Shown here: one piece after another, positions 36,044-46,570 of the stretch | How positions within the stretch are numbered: position 1 is the first letter of the stretch | How the letters are laid out: each line of letters opens with the position of its first letter | NCBI GenBank assembly: GCA_020091685.1 | Contig: CM034595.1 | Span: 15,800,525-15,864,524 of the forward strand | DNA: 64,000 bases | Source: Lutjanus erythropterus | Taxonomy: Eukaryota > Chordata > Actinopteri > Lutjaniformes > Lutjanidae | Direction of reading: 5' to 3' | The notes under the pieces: generated by a model | The model's input: the letters and a program-made list of their open reading frames with translations, nothing else | What the model was told of the DNA's origin: nothing | Databases searched by the model: none | Program-made: the position numbers and the translations under genes

Positions 36044-36447
36044 GTACGCACGCACACACACGCACAAACAGTACCCCCCCTCTTCCCCCCCACCGCTACA
36101 GACTCCATTAGTCGCCTCTGCTCCCCTCATAGGAGCTCAGGTTCTGTTTTGTAATTATCTCCACCATTTTCTTGAAATTACATTAATTTAAAGTTTATTG
36201 ACTCGATCTCCAACTCGAACCACCCTTTTCCCTGCTGTTTCACGCTGTTCAGCTCTCCTCCACCTTCTGACAACGTTTTGATCCTTCCGTTTACTCTGTT
36301 CCTGACTAATTTGATGTTTTGCTGTGCTGCTGTTGCCCCCCCGCCCCTCCCGCCTCCGCCTGTTTGTGTGCATGTATGTTTCTGTGGGTGTGTGTTTGTG
36401 TGTTCTTTGTGTGGGGGCGGTGGTTGCATGTGGTTACCCTCCAACAG
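36044..36447 (+). other. eif3h: eif3h intron 7 (404 bp)
   Basis: A short intron with GTACGC donor followed immediately by CA-rich sequence (36047-36070). A GT-rich stretch (36362-36420) lies just before the CAACAG acceptor. The opposed CA and GT stretches are partly complementary and could pair, bringing the splice sites together. Confidence 0.85.
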
Positions 36448-36542
36448 GGCAAATTAACAACTACTGCCAGAACGTGAAGGAGTTCACCTCTCAGAACCTC
36501 GGGAAGCTGTTCATGGCGGAGGCTCTCCAAGGCCACAACTAG
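36448..36542 (+). CDS. eif3h: eif3h last coding exon (human exon 8 equivalent), with stop
   Basis: This exon encodes [20 protein letters not shown], then [11 protein letters not shown] and a TAG stop at 36540-36542. The human C-terminus is the same in outline, ending QEYNN. It is the extreme C-terminal helical tail of eIF3h. The acceptor is CAACAG after intron 7, the shortest intron here at 404 bp. The six exons together give 255 residues plus stop, equivalent to human residues 97-351, which supports every splice junction chosen. Confidence 0.95.
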
Positions 36543-36735
36543 AAGAGAGAAACAGGAGGAGGAACAAACAAAGGTGACAGAGATGCAAAACCACCTTAAC
36601 AACGACTGGAGGACCACTGCACCCTTCTTTGTTTTTGAATTTATTCATTGTTTTTATGCTCCATCTTGAATACAAATTATCTTTGAAGATCACTTGATTT
36701 TGACTATAATAAAAGTCTTGCATCTCTATGTCTTC
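36543..36735 (+). other. eif3h: eif3h 3' untranslated region
   Basis: About 190 bases run from the stop codon to the likely cleavage site. The sequence is purine-rich just after the stop and AT-rich later, with no continuing ORF. The poly(A) signal at 36708 sets the probable end about 15-25 bases further on. A TG/T-rich stretch (36727-36755) could be the downstream element. The end point is inferred, not observed. Confidence 0.75.
36708..36713 (+). promoter_or_regulatory. eif3h: AATAAA polyadenylation signal of eif3h
   Basis: A canonical hexamer lies 166 bases after the stop codon and is followed by T/G-rich sequence. It is the first AATAAA after the stop, so it is the best candidate for the main poly(A) site. 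Confidence 0.8.
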
Positions 36736-38114
36736 TCTGACTCTGTATTTTCACAGTTGAGCTGTATTCTGCTTTTGATGGTAATTGCAGCACATTTAAT
36801 TGTAGACTTGGGCATTGTTTTGTTTTGCTCGACAAAAATGGTTAGTTTTGTACACTATTAATATGCTAAAATGGGGCTTTGCGCATAATACAAAATAATT
36901 ATACAGTACAATGGTATTTATTTATAATTTTATTGCTACATGCTTTTCGTTTTGCAGTTCAAACATTAAGCAGGTGGAACCAATTATTAGTGGATTTGCT
37001 GAAGTGTCGGTTTGCATGGTGGGAACAGTGATATTCTTGTAAACAGAAATAGTGAAAGTTGAGCGTTAAATGAAATGCCAGTTACATGACTCGGCCCCCA
37101 CTGTCTCACTGCACTAAATAGACTTTTGATTGTGCCGTTTTTTTCTCCCCCTGAAGTGAAATTACAAGACACACCAGAATCTGTCTCCTGCACACAGCTA
37201 GCAATTAGCACCTGTTTATTTTTAGGATGCAAAAACAAAAAAGTCCCAATAGTGGAGTTTGGCTCTAAACAAAGATTTCTTTTGTTGTTGATTTTTCAAG
37301 ACAACACTTGAAGGAGGAACTGCAGGTGTGCCAAGTGACAGACTGAGAGAAACTGTCATCTGTACAAAGTGGCATTCCTTATTTAGTGTTTTTGTGTCTG
37401 TAATTGCCAAAAAGCAATAAATAATTTAGTAACACAATTTTAGAGAAATGAACAACATGGGAATTTTTGGAGTTTATTCATAAAAATACACAGGAAGAAA
37501 CATTTTGGAGAATAAATCAAAGTTATGTTCCTGATGATAATGGTTAAAGACAAACATCAGTTGCAGTTTTCAGCTCTTACTGAAATGAGATGTAAGCATA
37601 GAGATCATTGTCAGGCATGGCCACCATCAAAGAGATTACCTTCTTTAAATACACTTATTCTTATATTCATCTTTGAGTCTTTTGACCACTTTATTTTATT
37701 TGCTAGCTTATCAGAGAGGGACAGAAACAGCCTGAGCAGTATTGTCAAGATCCATTCAGTAATTATTGAAGTCAAATAAAGGGATTTGAGTTCTTTTTCT
37801 GACTAACAGATCATAAGGAAATCAATGAGAATATTGAATCCACCTGATGTAGGGAGGGAAATTCTCAGTGCTGCCTTTTGGATGTTTCTATGCTCTACCT
37901 GCCTGTAAAAGTAATCGGTATTCTTAATCCTATCTGTTACCCTTCTAATTGAGTCTGCATAGTTCATTTTTATGCTTTTGTATGGCTTCATTACTTTCAT
38001 TTGATTCAATTTACTTCTTTCTCCAGGATAATCCACTCAGTATCAATACTGCTTTCTAGTGTGCACTGGGAACTTGCAGTATAATAACAAAACTTTGGTG
38101 TAAAACCACGCTCG

Positions 38115-38820
38115 CAACTCTTTGAGGCTGTACTTTGGCATAGTAGTGCTTTGACTTAAATGCTAACATATGCACAGTGACAATGCTAATAGTTTACCAT
38201 ATTCACCATCTTAGTTTAGAGCAGGTCTATTAAATTGCAAAGGTACATGGGAAAAAACAATGCACCTTTGTAATCTTAAGTAGCTTGCACAATTTTGCAT
38301 TAAGAGCTTTTTCATTCAGGCCGACTCAACACAATGATATACTTTTTTCATATTTATTAAATGATGAAAAGGCAGGACTGAGGTCCTGAAAGAGCAATAT
38401 ATATGCAGTCCGCAGGCCACCAATTGATTAGGCCTGGTTCAGAGTGTGAGTGCAAATAACACTATGTCATCTGTTTGCAAGTATTTGGCCACAAACCAAA
38501 GTATTGGTGGTGATCTGATGGCACCACATGGAAAGTGACGGGATCAACAATTCATCCTGAGGGGTGTCAGAACGTCTGTACATTCTAACATCTCATGGAG
38601 GTCCTTTCATTAGTCACTGAGGCGTTTCTCAAAACCACAATTGTCAGCCTCATGGTGGAGCTACAGCAAAAGTCAGGATTCATGGTACGGGATACACAAA
38701 TGTCTGTACAACATTTCATGGCAATCCATTTGATAGTTGTTGAGGGTTTTAGCCTGCACCGAAGTGATGGACTGACTGGCATTGCCCTTTACAGAGCCTT
38801 GTAGCTACCGTGGTTAAAAA
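38115..38820. repeat. Widespread fish interspersed repeat with internal repeated blocks
   Basis: It begins near TTTGAGGCTGTACTTTGGCA and ends near GTAGCTACCGTGGTTAAAAA. Inside, the block TCATCCTGAGGGGTGTCAGA...GTCTGTAC is followed about 100 bases later by a similar GTCAGGATTCATGG...GTCTGTACAACATTTC block, so parts are tandemly repeated. I remember this wording as very common in percomorph genomes. Its class (possibly LINE-derived) is uncertain. Confidence 0.6.
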
Positions 38821-38929
38821 AAAAATAAGACAGTTAAAACATCTCAATTACTGCTGTCAGTACACGCTGATTCTGTCCACTATACCTGCAGATACTCAGT
38901 TCTGCTGTGAGTTTATTAGTTTTGGACAT

Positions 38930-39270
38930 ATCATCCATCGAGATCTCTGCCTTCTCTTGAATACAATGAAACTTGGCCTGTGGTACTCAAAGCACCAAAA
39001 AAATACATTTGAAAAACTCAACAGCAACGTCTCTCTCCAGAAAGCATGACCCAGTTCCTCAAGATAATTCATAGACCTTGTTGTAAGCACCTTCGTATAG
39101 GGACTACCTGCTTTGTACTGTACAATGAAAGTAGTTCCTTCATGAAACTGCTCTCAACAAGCTCTGTGAATTATCTTGGGGAAATGGGTCATGCTTTTTG
39201 GAAAGAGACATTGCTGTTGAGTTTTTCAAAATGTTCTCTTTTTTTGTGCTTAGGACACCACGGGGAAGTT
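38930..39270. mobile_element. Palindromic MITE-like element, copy 1
   Basis: Arms 39011-39083 and 39155-39227 are inverted repeats, 66 of 73 bases matching, separated by 71 bases. Similarity continues outwards through TGGTACTCAAAGCACCAAAA on the left and TGTGCTTAGGACACCAC on the right. It has no coding capacity. A related copy lies at 55105-55520. Confidence 0.75.
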
Positions 39271-39439
39271 GAGGATCTAGAAGAGAAGTAATTTAGCTCA
39301 AAGTTATTAAGGGTGTTATTAAGATTCCCAAAATCATGAACTTTTCATTTTAGATTTTCTTACTTATAGTAGGTGCCATTTGACATAATGAACTTTTTTC
39401 ACAACCTTTTTCACAAGTTCATAAAATTACCTAATAACA

Positions 39440-39680
39440 GTACCGATGTTGGGGACTGCTTAGATCGACAACTTAGTTCTTAATTAGGGTTCTGTTCCAT
39501 TCAGGTCAAAGTCAGGGTCAGGTTGCTGCTGTTTTTCATGCTGGCTTAATGTAGAGGCTTTGTTACACTAAATGTAACAGAACCTTAATTAGTATCATTG
39601 GTAACTGTCCTACTGTTTCATTCCAATATGATTGCAGTCCCTGCTTCAAAATATGCAACAGCAGCAACTGTAAATCAGCC
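39440..39680. mobile_element. Element of the TTCTGTTCCATTCAGGTCAA family (copy 1)
   Basis: TTAATTAGGGTTCTGTTCCA then GTCAGGTTGCTGCTG lie in the left half. AACCTTAATTAGTATCATTG lies in the right half, so the element is roughly symmetrical. Related sequence occurs at 57931-58086, 58658-58757 and 41157-41233. It is a non-coding inverted-repeat element. Confidence 0.6.
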
Positions 39681-41156
39681 ACAACTGAAGTGAAATTAAA
39701 ATAGAAACTATAAATAATAAGTGATTAGTAATTGATCACTCAATCGTTGCAGCTCTATTGTGATGTTTTTTCAATTACCCTCTATTAAAAGGATTTACTA
39801 AAAACTTATTTCTAGTTTTTGTCTAATTTGACACAAAATACAGCTTGTTTCATCTTATTAGTGTACGGTAAATTAAAGTGCGACCCATCTCGTTAAGCCC
39901 AGAGAGTAAATGTGGGAGTCCTAGACCCTCCAGAATGAAAAAAAGTGTCATCCTAAAACAAACTTCTGCTGACACTTAACCAAAACATAACTTGTAGGGC
40001 GATGCAGCATCGCGCGTCTGTCAGTGGCCTCTAAATCCTTCTGCATGAGGACATCAGCTAAATACCTCACAAGTAACTAACTGTAAGCTGTTTTGGTGAT
40101 GATCCTCTCAGAATTACTCCTCCAGTCATAAAAAGCGCAGCTCATTTGGGGAGCTTGTCACCAGTGTCCACTCCACCCAACAGCACGAGGCTGAATGATG
40201 GCTCTTCTTGCTCCATTTAATAAAGCAGCTGCCAGTGTGCGGCTCATTGTATAATAATTACACCGCAGCTCTATCTCGCCGTGTGCTCCGTTGTTCTTCC
40301 TCGACCTGTGGTTAAACAGCATCATCTAATTCAGAGGATGATGTTATTTAACTTGTCATCAGCATCGCCTAGTCGAGTAATAACTTGTAGTGCTCCTGCT
40401 TGTCATCAGCACAATGTCATTAACAATAATTACAAGTCAACCAACATGATGAAAGCTTATTGGAGCAGCGACGCTCGAGCCGGAAATGATTTCTTCCTCA
40501 AATCATAACATGGTTCCCAGACAGGCTGGCAGGGTGGGAAATATTAATTCAGCACAGAGGGCTCAGGTGATATTTATTAATTACACTATCTGCTGCTTTG
40601 ACAGGTACATCTGGGCTTGTGATTGATGTGTTGTATGATGGGAGACATTGATTGGCGTTTGATTAGTGGCTTCTGCTTAAGCTGGATGTGCGTTGTTTGT
40701 AATTCTGGAGCAGCACTGTAGGGTGACGTTGCCCTTGAGGCCTGACTGGACCACAGCCTCCCCTGTCCCTAATCCCAAGATGTGTGAGGAATTACAAAAT
40801 TTAAAATGGCCTCAACAGAACCGCAAGCGTTGTGTTGAAGGCGCCGTGGCAGCGTTTGCCCCTGCAGAGTGCAAACACGGTGACAGAGGCTCAGCCTGTA
40901 TTTAAAGTGACAGTGTTTTTGTTTGGAGTGGAGAGCAGTTTGGACTGAATCATGTAGTCACAGCAGGGCTCAAGGGCAATAGAGTGGAGGTGCACGGGAG
41001 TCAAACTGGTGTTTTGTTTCCACGTTACTCCACAGTCATATAAATCATGACACTAACTGTTGATAAAAGATGATAAATTATTTACCTTGTACGACCCAGG
41101 AAATCACAGTGTCATAGAAGAAGCCACATTAGGCATTGTGGTTTCTAGAATTAAAC

Positions 41157-41233
41157 TTCAAATAGACCTTTTTCACAGCAGCCATGTTCATATAAAGTAG
41201 TAGGGTACCAAGGTAAAACAACAGGGTAACCCT
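41157..41233. mobile_element. Terminal fragment of the same family
   Basis: AATAGACCTTTTTCACAGCA then GCCATGTTCATATAAAGTAG matches the start of the copy at 57931 (AATAGACCTTTTCCACAGCA). Only the end piece is present. Confidence 0.6.
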
Positions 41234-42172
41234 GTTATTGAAGCTCACAGATGATGTCATCAGGTCAGTCCGTTCTCTCTACCATACACATATCCACAAA
41301 ACTGCTTCAGAAATGAAAACTCAAATGCTAAATAATGTTTGCAGCTCTCAAAACATGAAAGCCTTCAAAAGTTTCAAAAGCTTATTTTTTTTCCCAACAT
41401 ATGCACACCAGTTTTCAAAACACCATTTACAAAGTTTCAAACCTGGAAAACAAAATAATACACTGTGAGAACAGTGACAAATCTGGAACTCTGAAAATGT
41501 GTTGGAGAAATACTGAAAAAACAAAGAATGCTGCAGTTGTGAAGAAGACAAAGTCACAAAAAAATGTTGCAGACTCGAAAATAAAACAGATTTGCAGATA
41601 TATTTTTTTTTAAATTCAGCCTATGAAAGCATTATACAGCCTTCAAAACTCAATTCAAAAGTCTCAACCTTTTACTAGATTTTAACGTTTCAAAGCTTTT
41701 TTTCCCCCATTTCTCATTTTGACAACATGTTTGTTCCAAAGACATCTTTTGACCTCCAGATCACCAAATGAATATTCGCTGGTATTTCTTTTATACGTAG
41801 TATTATTATTGTTAGGGATTCATTTTCTGTTTGTAAATCCCTTTTTAAATTAGAAACAAGTTCTTAACAACCATGTAAAATCCAACAAGACTGAACAGTA
41901 CATAGAAAGGCACAGCACAATGACTGCTAACAGATAAAATGAATAAATAAATAATTACATTATTAAATGACTTAAAAAGAAATAAATTACTTTGTGAGTA
42001 AATCAATCAATGCAAAGCATAATGCAGCCTAAATAAAAGACGATAGATTGGTTTTTGACAGTGCAGTTATTTGAGAAGCCAAACTATGAAGATTTTGGAC
42101 AGATTAGTCACATTAGTCAGCATTACATATTATTGCAATAGCAGCTTTTACTCTTCCTGGATGTTAAAATGT

Positions 42173-42225
42173 GACGGTGGCTCAGTTGGGAGAGCATGCG
42201 CCCCATGGCCTCAGCAGCATGACTC
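42173..42225 (+). repeat. tRNA-derived SINE head fragment
   Basis: GGTGGCTCAGTTGGGAGAGC contains a good polymerase III A box (TGGCTCAGTTGG). The following GCGCCCCATGGCCTCAGCAG wording is familiar from fish tRNA-derived SINEs. No intact B box or cloverleaf can be drawn, so it is not a tRNA gene. Only the 5' end survives. Confidence 0.5.
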
Positions 42226-42539
42226 ATCCAGCACTGATTGGACTGAAATAATGTGAGTTGACACAGGGTCTTCTCGTCTGATGAGTTGAATCTTTGATTT
42301 TTATCATCATCATTACAGAATAGTCCTTTTCCTCCCCACGTATGCTTCACCCAGGGGCCTCACCTAAACCAACCAGAGTATTTCCTACATGCCAGCACAT
42401 TTATGGCATGGATAATCACCTGTTGTGTGTTGCATGTGTGCAAGGGCAATTTTGGACAATGTTTCAACCTGATGCTCAGGACATAGTTTGGGGTTTGTAT
42501 GTGAAAACAGCTTTTGAGTGCTGAAGGTTTCGAGCTCTT

Positions 42540-42775
42540 GTGTAAAGTTGCATATTGGACCATGATTGGTTTTCAAGCTAGCTGTGATGTCACAAAATCC
42601 TGAGTGGATGTACACATTTTAAACTCAGATGTAAGCTGAGCTCAGAGAAATGTTGCCTTTCAGCAGATAAATGTGAAAACAGTCTGCAAAGTCATCACTC
42701 TGCACAGTGAAGCTCAAGCATCCAAGTGAAGAAGCAAAAAGGAAAATACATTTTTCAGTGGAGTGGGGCTTTAAA
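42540..42775. repeat. Dispersed fish repeat fragment
   Basis: The segments GATGTCACAAAATCCTGAGT, TCATCACTCTGCACAGTGAA and TTTTCAGTGGAGTGGGGCTT occur in an order I remember from repeated fish sequence. No inverted repeat or ORF is defined. Confidence 0.4.
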
Positions 42776-44689
42776 ATATCATTATATTTGCTTGCAGCTA
42801 TATCATAGTGTGTTATACATTTACTTATTGTTTATATTCTGCTTAGAAATGCTAAATAGGAGGGTTAAAGTAAAGGCTTACCAACTTATTAAGCAAGTAA
42901 TTGTTATTTGTTTGTCGCCACTGAACAGATCCTCTGGAGTACATCCATTGTGCCATATTGAGTGTGTGCTGTATAAATGCTACAAAGAGATTCTGCTGAA
43001 ACACAGTCGTGTCCCTCCATATGTCCAGGCACTTCACCTTTTGTACCCACTTGAGGCACCGACGTGGATTTTAGAAGCACAGTGTCTTTGCTTCATTGTG
43101 CTACCCGTTTTGAAATGTTAAACTGTTTGGAAGAAAGAAACCCACAGCAGCAGCTGCATTTGCGATTTTCTCTCCCACACTATCCTGCTCAATTGACCGT
43201 GAGACTACTGTGAGATGCTGAAAACGAGAATGACATCCTCAAATATGAGACAAAATGCTTTCACCCACGAACACAGCAGACGTCGAGTCTGTAATCTGCT
43301 GATGCAACGCTTACAATTAAACTTTCCACCCCTCCCTCCAAAGTGATTTCATTTGTTTTCCCGATTATCTTCTTTATCACTATCTGTGATGTCACGTTTC
43401 TCGTCAGCGTTTGCAAAGATCACCCTAAACTATGTGTTTCAACCAAGCATGGGAACGGAACGAGGGCTTTAGCTGTGTAAACAGCCAGGCATTTTGTACG
43501 CTGCAACAGGAGGAAATACTTAATTAGGATTATGGGATTTGTCTCTGCACCTTCAGATTCCTGAGAAGGAGGCTGGTAGATGTCAGAGGGATATAAGTTT
43601 GGTCTCATTTAATCAGGGAGTGCGGCCTGCACAGCCCTGACCCCAGCAGTAATTTATTACTGCTCAAACACAAACACAAGCTCTTTCAGCGTGGCTGCTG
43701 TCGCCCTGTCATTGGTGATAGAGAGAATCAGCTGGCTGAATATAATGAAACCAGTTATTTCCCTGTCAACTCTGAATACTTTTCCTTTTTTTTACTCCTT
43801 CTCTCTCTCTTTAATTTTTTTCTGCCACAGATATTGCCATGGCAACTGTAGATCCTGTATGGAGTAGCTGTTGAGGATGTAAAGTAGTTCCCGTGGAAAA
43901 ATAATCTTGCAAATCCCCAAAACAAGAGCAGAAAGAGAGGGAGATGCAGTTGTAGGAAGCGGTGTGGGTATGGTTAGGGAATTTAGCATTTATGGGATTA
44001 TTCACACAAGTCTAACACATCTGACGTCAGAATGCATTTCTGCACATAACAGCGGTCCACCTGTCATTGACGCAGCTCTGTATTTGCCTTATCTCCGGTC
44101 GATAGATCTGCTCCATGATTGGCAACTGTATAGATTGAGCGCTGTGTTCTAGTTTCAATTCGTCTCTGCCTGCCACCCAATTCGACGGCTGTCACCCGGC
44201 AGTGGCACAAATCCCACAGGCCATTATGAGGCTGGTTTAATCCCCACAACAGCAGCAACAGAAGCCTTTCAAGAAGGGTTTCGGAGCATGATACCCTGTC
44301 TGTCACATGCATCCGTGGGCTTCAGGCAAGGCTACAGTGCATTGTTGTCGTCCCACTCCATCACTTATGTCTTGTCTTATCCTCGAGCCACTAAGACAAA
44401 TGTACTGGATGTCCTCCTGCTGAAGATCAATCACATGTTTCATGTAATCTGCTGGGCTTTGTCTCTCTGCTATTGATACTCAGGCTTGGCCTTGGCTGTT
44501 ACACATAATAAATTATGTTTTTAATGATGTCTTAATTCTGGAGGTCGAGGTGGATTTGTAACAGAGCTGCCTTTTGGTCTAGTTATTTACTGCATTCATT
44601 ATTTGTTTGTTGAAGACCTGATCTTTTCATGCATATTTGCCTCTGGTAAACTCTCCTCAAACTTTTCTGGCTCGTGCCCAACTTGTCAT

Positions 44690-44960
44690 GTGGGTTTTGG
44701 TGTATGGAGGTACAGCCAGGAGACAATTAGCTCAGATTAGAACAAAGACTGGAGGCAGGAGGAAACAGCTAGCTTTGCTCTCTCCAGAGTTTAGAAATGC
44801 ACCTTCCAGCACCACTAGAGCTCACTAATAAACATATTATATCCAAACGGTTCAATCCAGCAGCTGCTGTGATCACAAGACTTCACTGCATCTGGCCACT
44901 GGTGCCTAGTTCCAGTACATTTTGCTACTGGTAAAACTACAACTTGTCTTTTTAAAGTGT
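44690..44960. repeat. Dispersed fish repeat fragment (AAACAGCTAGC family)
   Basis: ACAAAGACTGGAGGCAGGAG, GAAACAGCTAGCTTTGCTCT and the CACCACTAGAGCTCACTAAT block match a common fish repeat from memory. Borders are approximate and it has no coding region. Confidence 0.5.
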
Positions 44961-45224
44961 AAACACTTCATCATTAATAAATTATAAACATGTTCTAACA
45001 GTTTTCATACATCAGTGTGCATGGGCTCACTATTTGGCAAGATCTAGTTCCTGCTTACTTCTAATTAATCTTACTAATGGATTGTTACCATTTCTAACTG
45101 GAAAAAGGGAACCTTATTGTAAACTGTAAAATGTTACATACTGAAAATGTCGAGGTAAACAATATTGCCAAAGCCTTAGTGTATGAATCTTGTAATACGA
45201 TATGTGCCAAATTAAACTTATTTT

Positions 45225-45591
45225 TTTACTAAGATAAGATATGCTGAAAGTGTTTAAATGCTAAATGGAATATAAAATTCATAAGTGTGTTTTCATTAAT
45301 GTATAATCACCAGAAAATAAGAATTACTGTGCTTTTGTTACATTAGAATGAGCCTTGTATATCTACAAAGGGTGAGGGTCCTCTTTCTTTGGAAGCCTCC
45401 ATTTTGCACCACCATACAGAATCTACAGTAACCAAACACTGGCTCTAGATATGGGTCTTTTACATTTTTTTGCAAGTTTCGTGGCCAACATAGTTTTTCC
45501 TACATGTTTGGAAGAGGAGGAAGAGGCAAAGTGTTCGCAATCTTCAAGCTCACCACTAGATGCCACTAAATCCTACACACTGGTCCTTTAA
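45225..45591 (-). mobile_element. Non-autonomous DNA element ending CACTGGTCCTTTAA
   Basis: Read on the minus strand it starts TTAAAGGACCAGTGTGTAGG and continues with TTTAGTGGCATCTAGTGGTG, the start of a very common fish repeat as I remember it. The far end near 45225-45270 (AATGGAATATAAAATTCATA) also fits, but the second terminal repeat is decayed. No ORF. Confidence 0.62.
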
Positions 45592-45873
45592 GAGCTGTAG
45601 ATGTTCTATCCAGTGAGCTCCAACAGCGACTTCACCTTTGATGTGTGATTGGAAACTGGTATTCATTTGTAACATTTAAGAACTCTTTCCACCTAAAATA
45701 CAGTTAAATTATGTTGCAAAACACAAATTTATTCAGTCATTTTGATAATTTGTCACATTATAGGTTGACAGAGAGACAATATTAATAAGTATTAAGGCAT
45801 TTCTCCAAAGTCATCTTTCACTGGTAGGTGACTTTGCTGCTCTGCTCTCTCTCTGGAGATGTAATTTCAGCTT

Positions 45874-46570
45874 GATAGTTCAACCAAAAATGAAATTTCA
45901 CTATTATATGTATTATATAATTTTATATATATTCACTCACCCCTGTGCTGATGTGAGGATGGGTGAAGATCTCCAATTCACAAAACATTCCCAGCGCAAC
46001 ACGAGGTATATGAGACCTCACGATACCTTCACATCTGTGTTTACATGCTACCTGGAAGCGACTCAGACAACACAGAGAGATCTGCTCAGAAATAATGACT
46101 TGTTACGCACAGATTTGACTTAGCAAACTTTCAACAAAGAAGACAATGTCAGAGGACTTCGAAATAGAAGAGGAACATCATTTCTTTGTGGCAGCTGCAC
46201 CTCTTGGGCGAGAGCTTGTGTACCCACTTCAGGCGTGTGCATGTGGATCAGGTCTGAGAGGCTGCAGTTGACATTTAGGCTTAAAACGTGGTGTTAATGG
46301 TGTCTTTTTGGGTCAAATTTTAATGTCACGGCTTACGGACACTTGCACCATCACACGAGCAGTATGGAGACATTTTGTGTGTTTTTTGTGTTCTTTTTTC
46401 ACATTTTAAAACTTGTAACCGTTCACTTCAATTGTACTGGATTTGGCTGCAACGCTGTTTTCTGCTGAAGCTCTGGGAGTGTTTTGGGAACTGGAGATCT
46501 TCACCCATCCTCACATCAGCACAGGGGTGAGTAGATATTGAGTGAAGTTTCACTTTTGGGTGAACTATCG
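45874..46570. mobile_element. ~700-bp inverted-repeat DNA element (GATAGTTCA ends)
   Basis: The left end GATAGTTCAACCAAAAATGA matches, in inverse, the right end GTTTCACTTTTGGGTGAACTATC. The match resumes further in as a strong inverted pair: CACCCCTGTGCTGATGTGAG...GGGTGAAGATCTCCA at about 45940-45975 against the reverse at about 46490-46530. The interior has a ~40-codon acidic open stretch starting MSEDFEIEEEHHFF at 46147, which I cannot identify. The ends resemble a large fish MITE group. The superfamily is uncertain. Confidence 0.7.

Noticed and set aside
42173..42225. tRNA-like start with a good A box
   Set aside because: No acceptor stem, anticodon arm or B box can be formed; it is a SINE fragment, not a tRNA gene.
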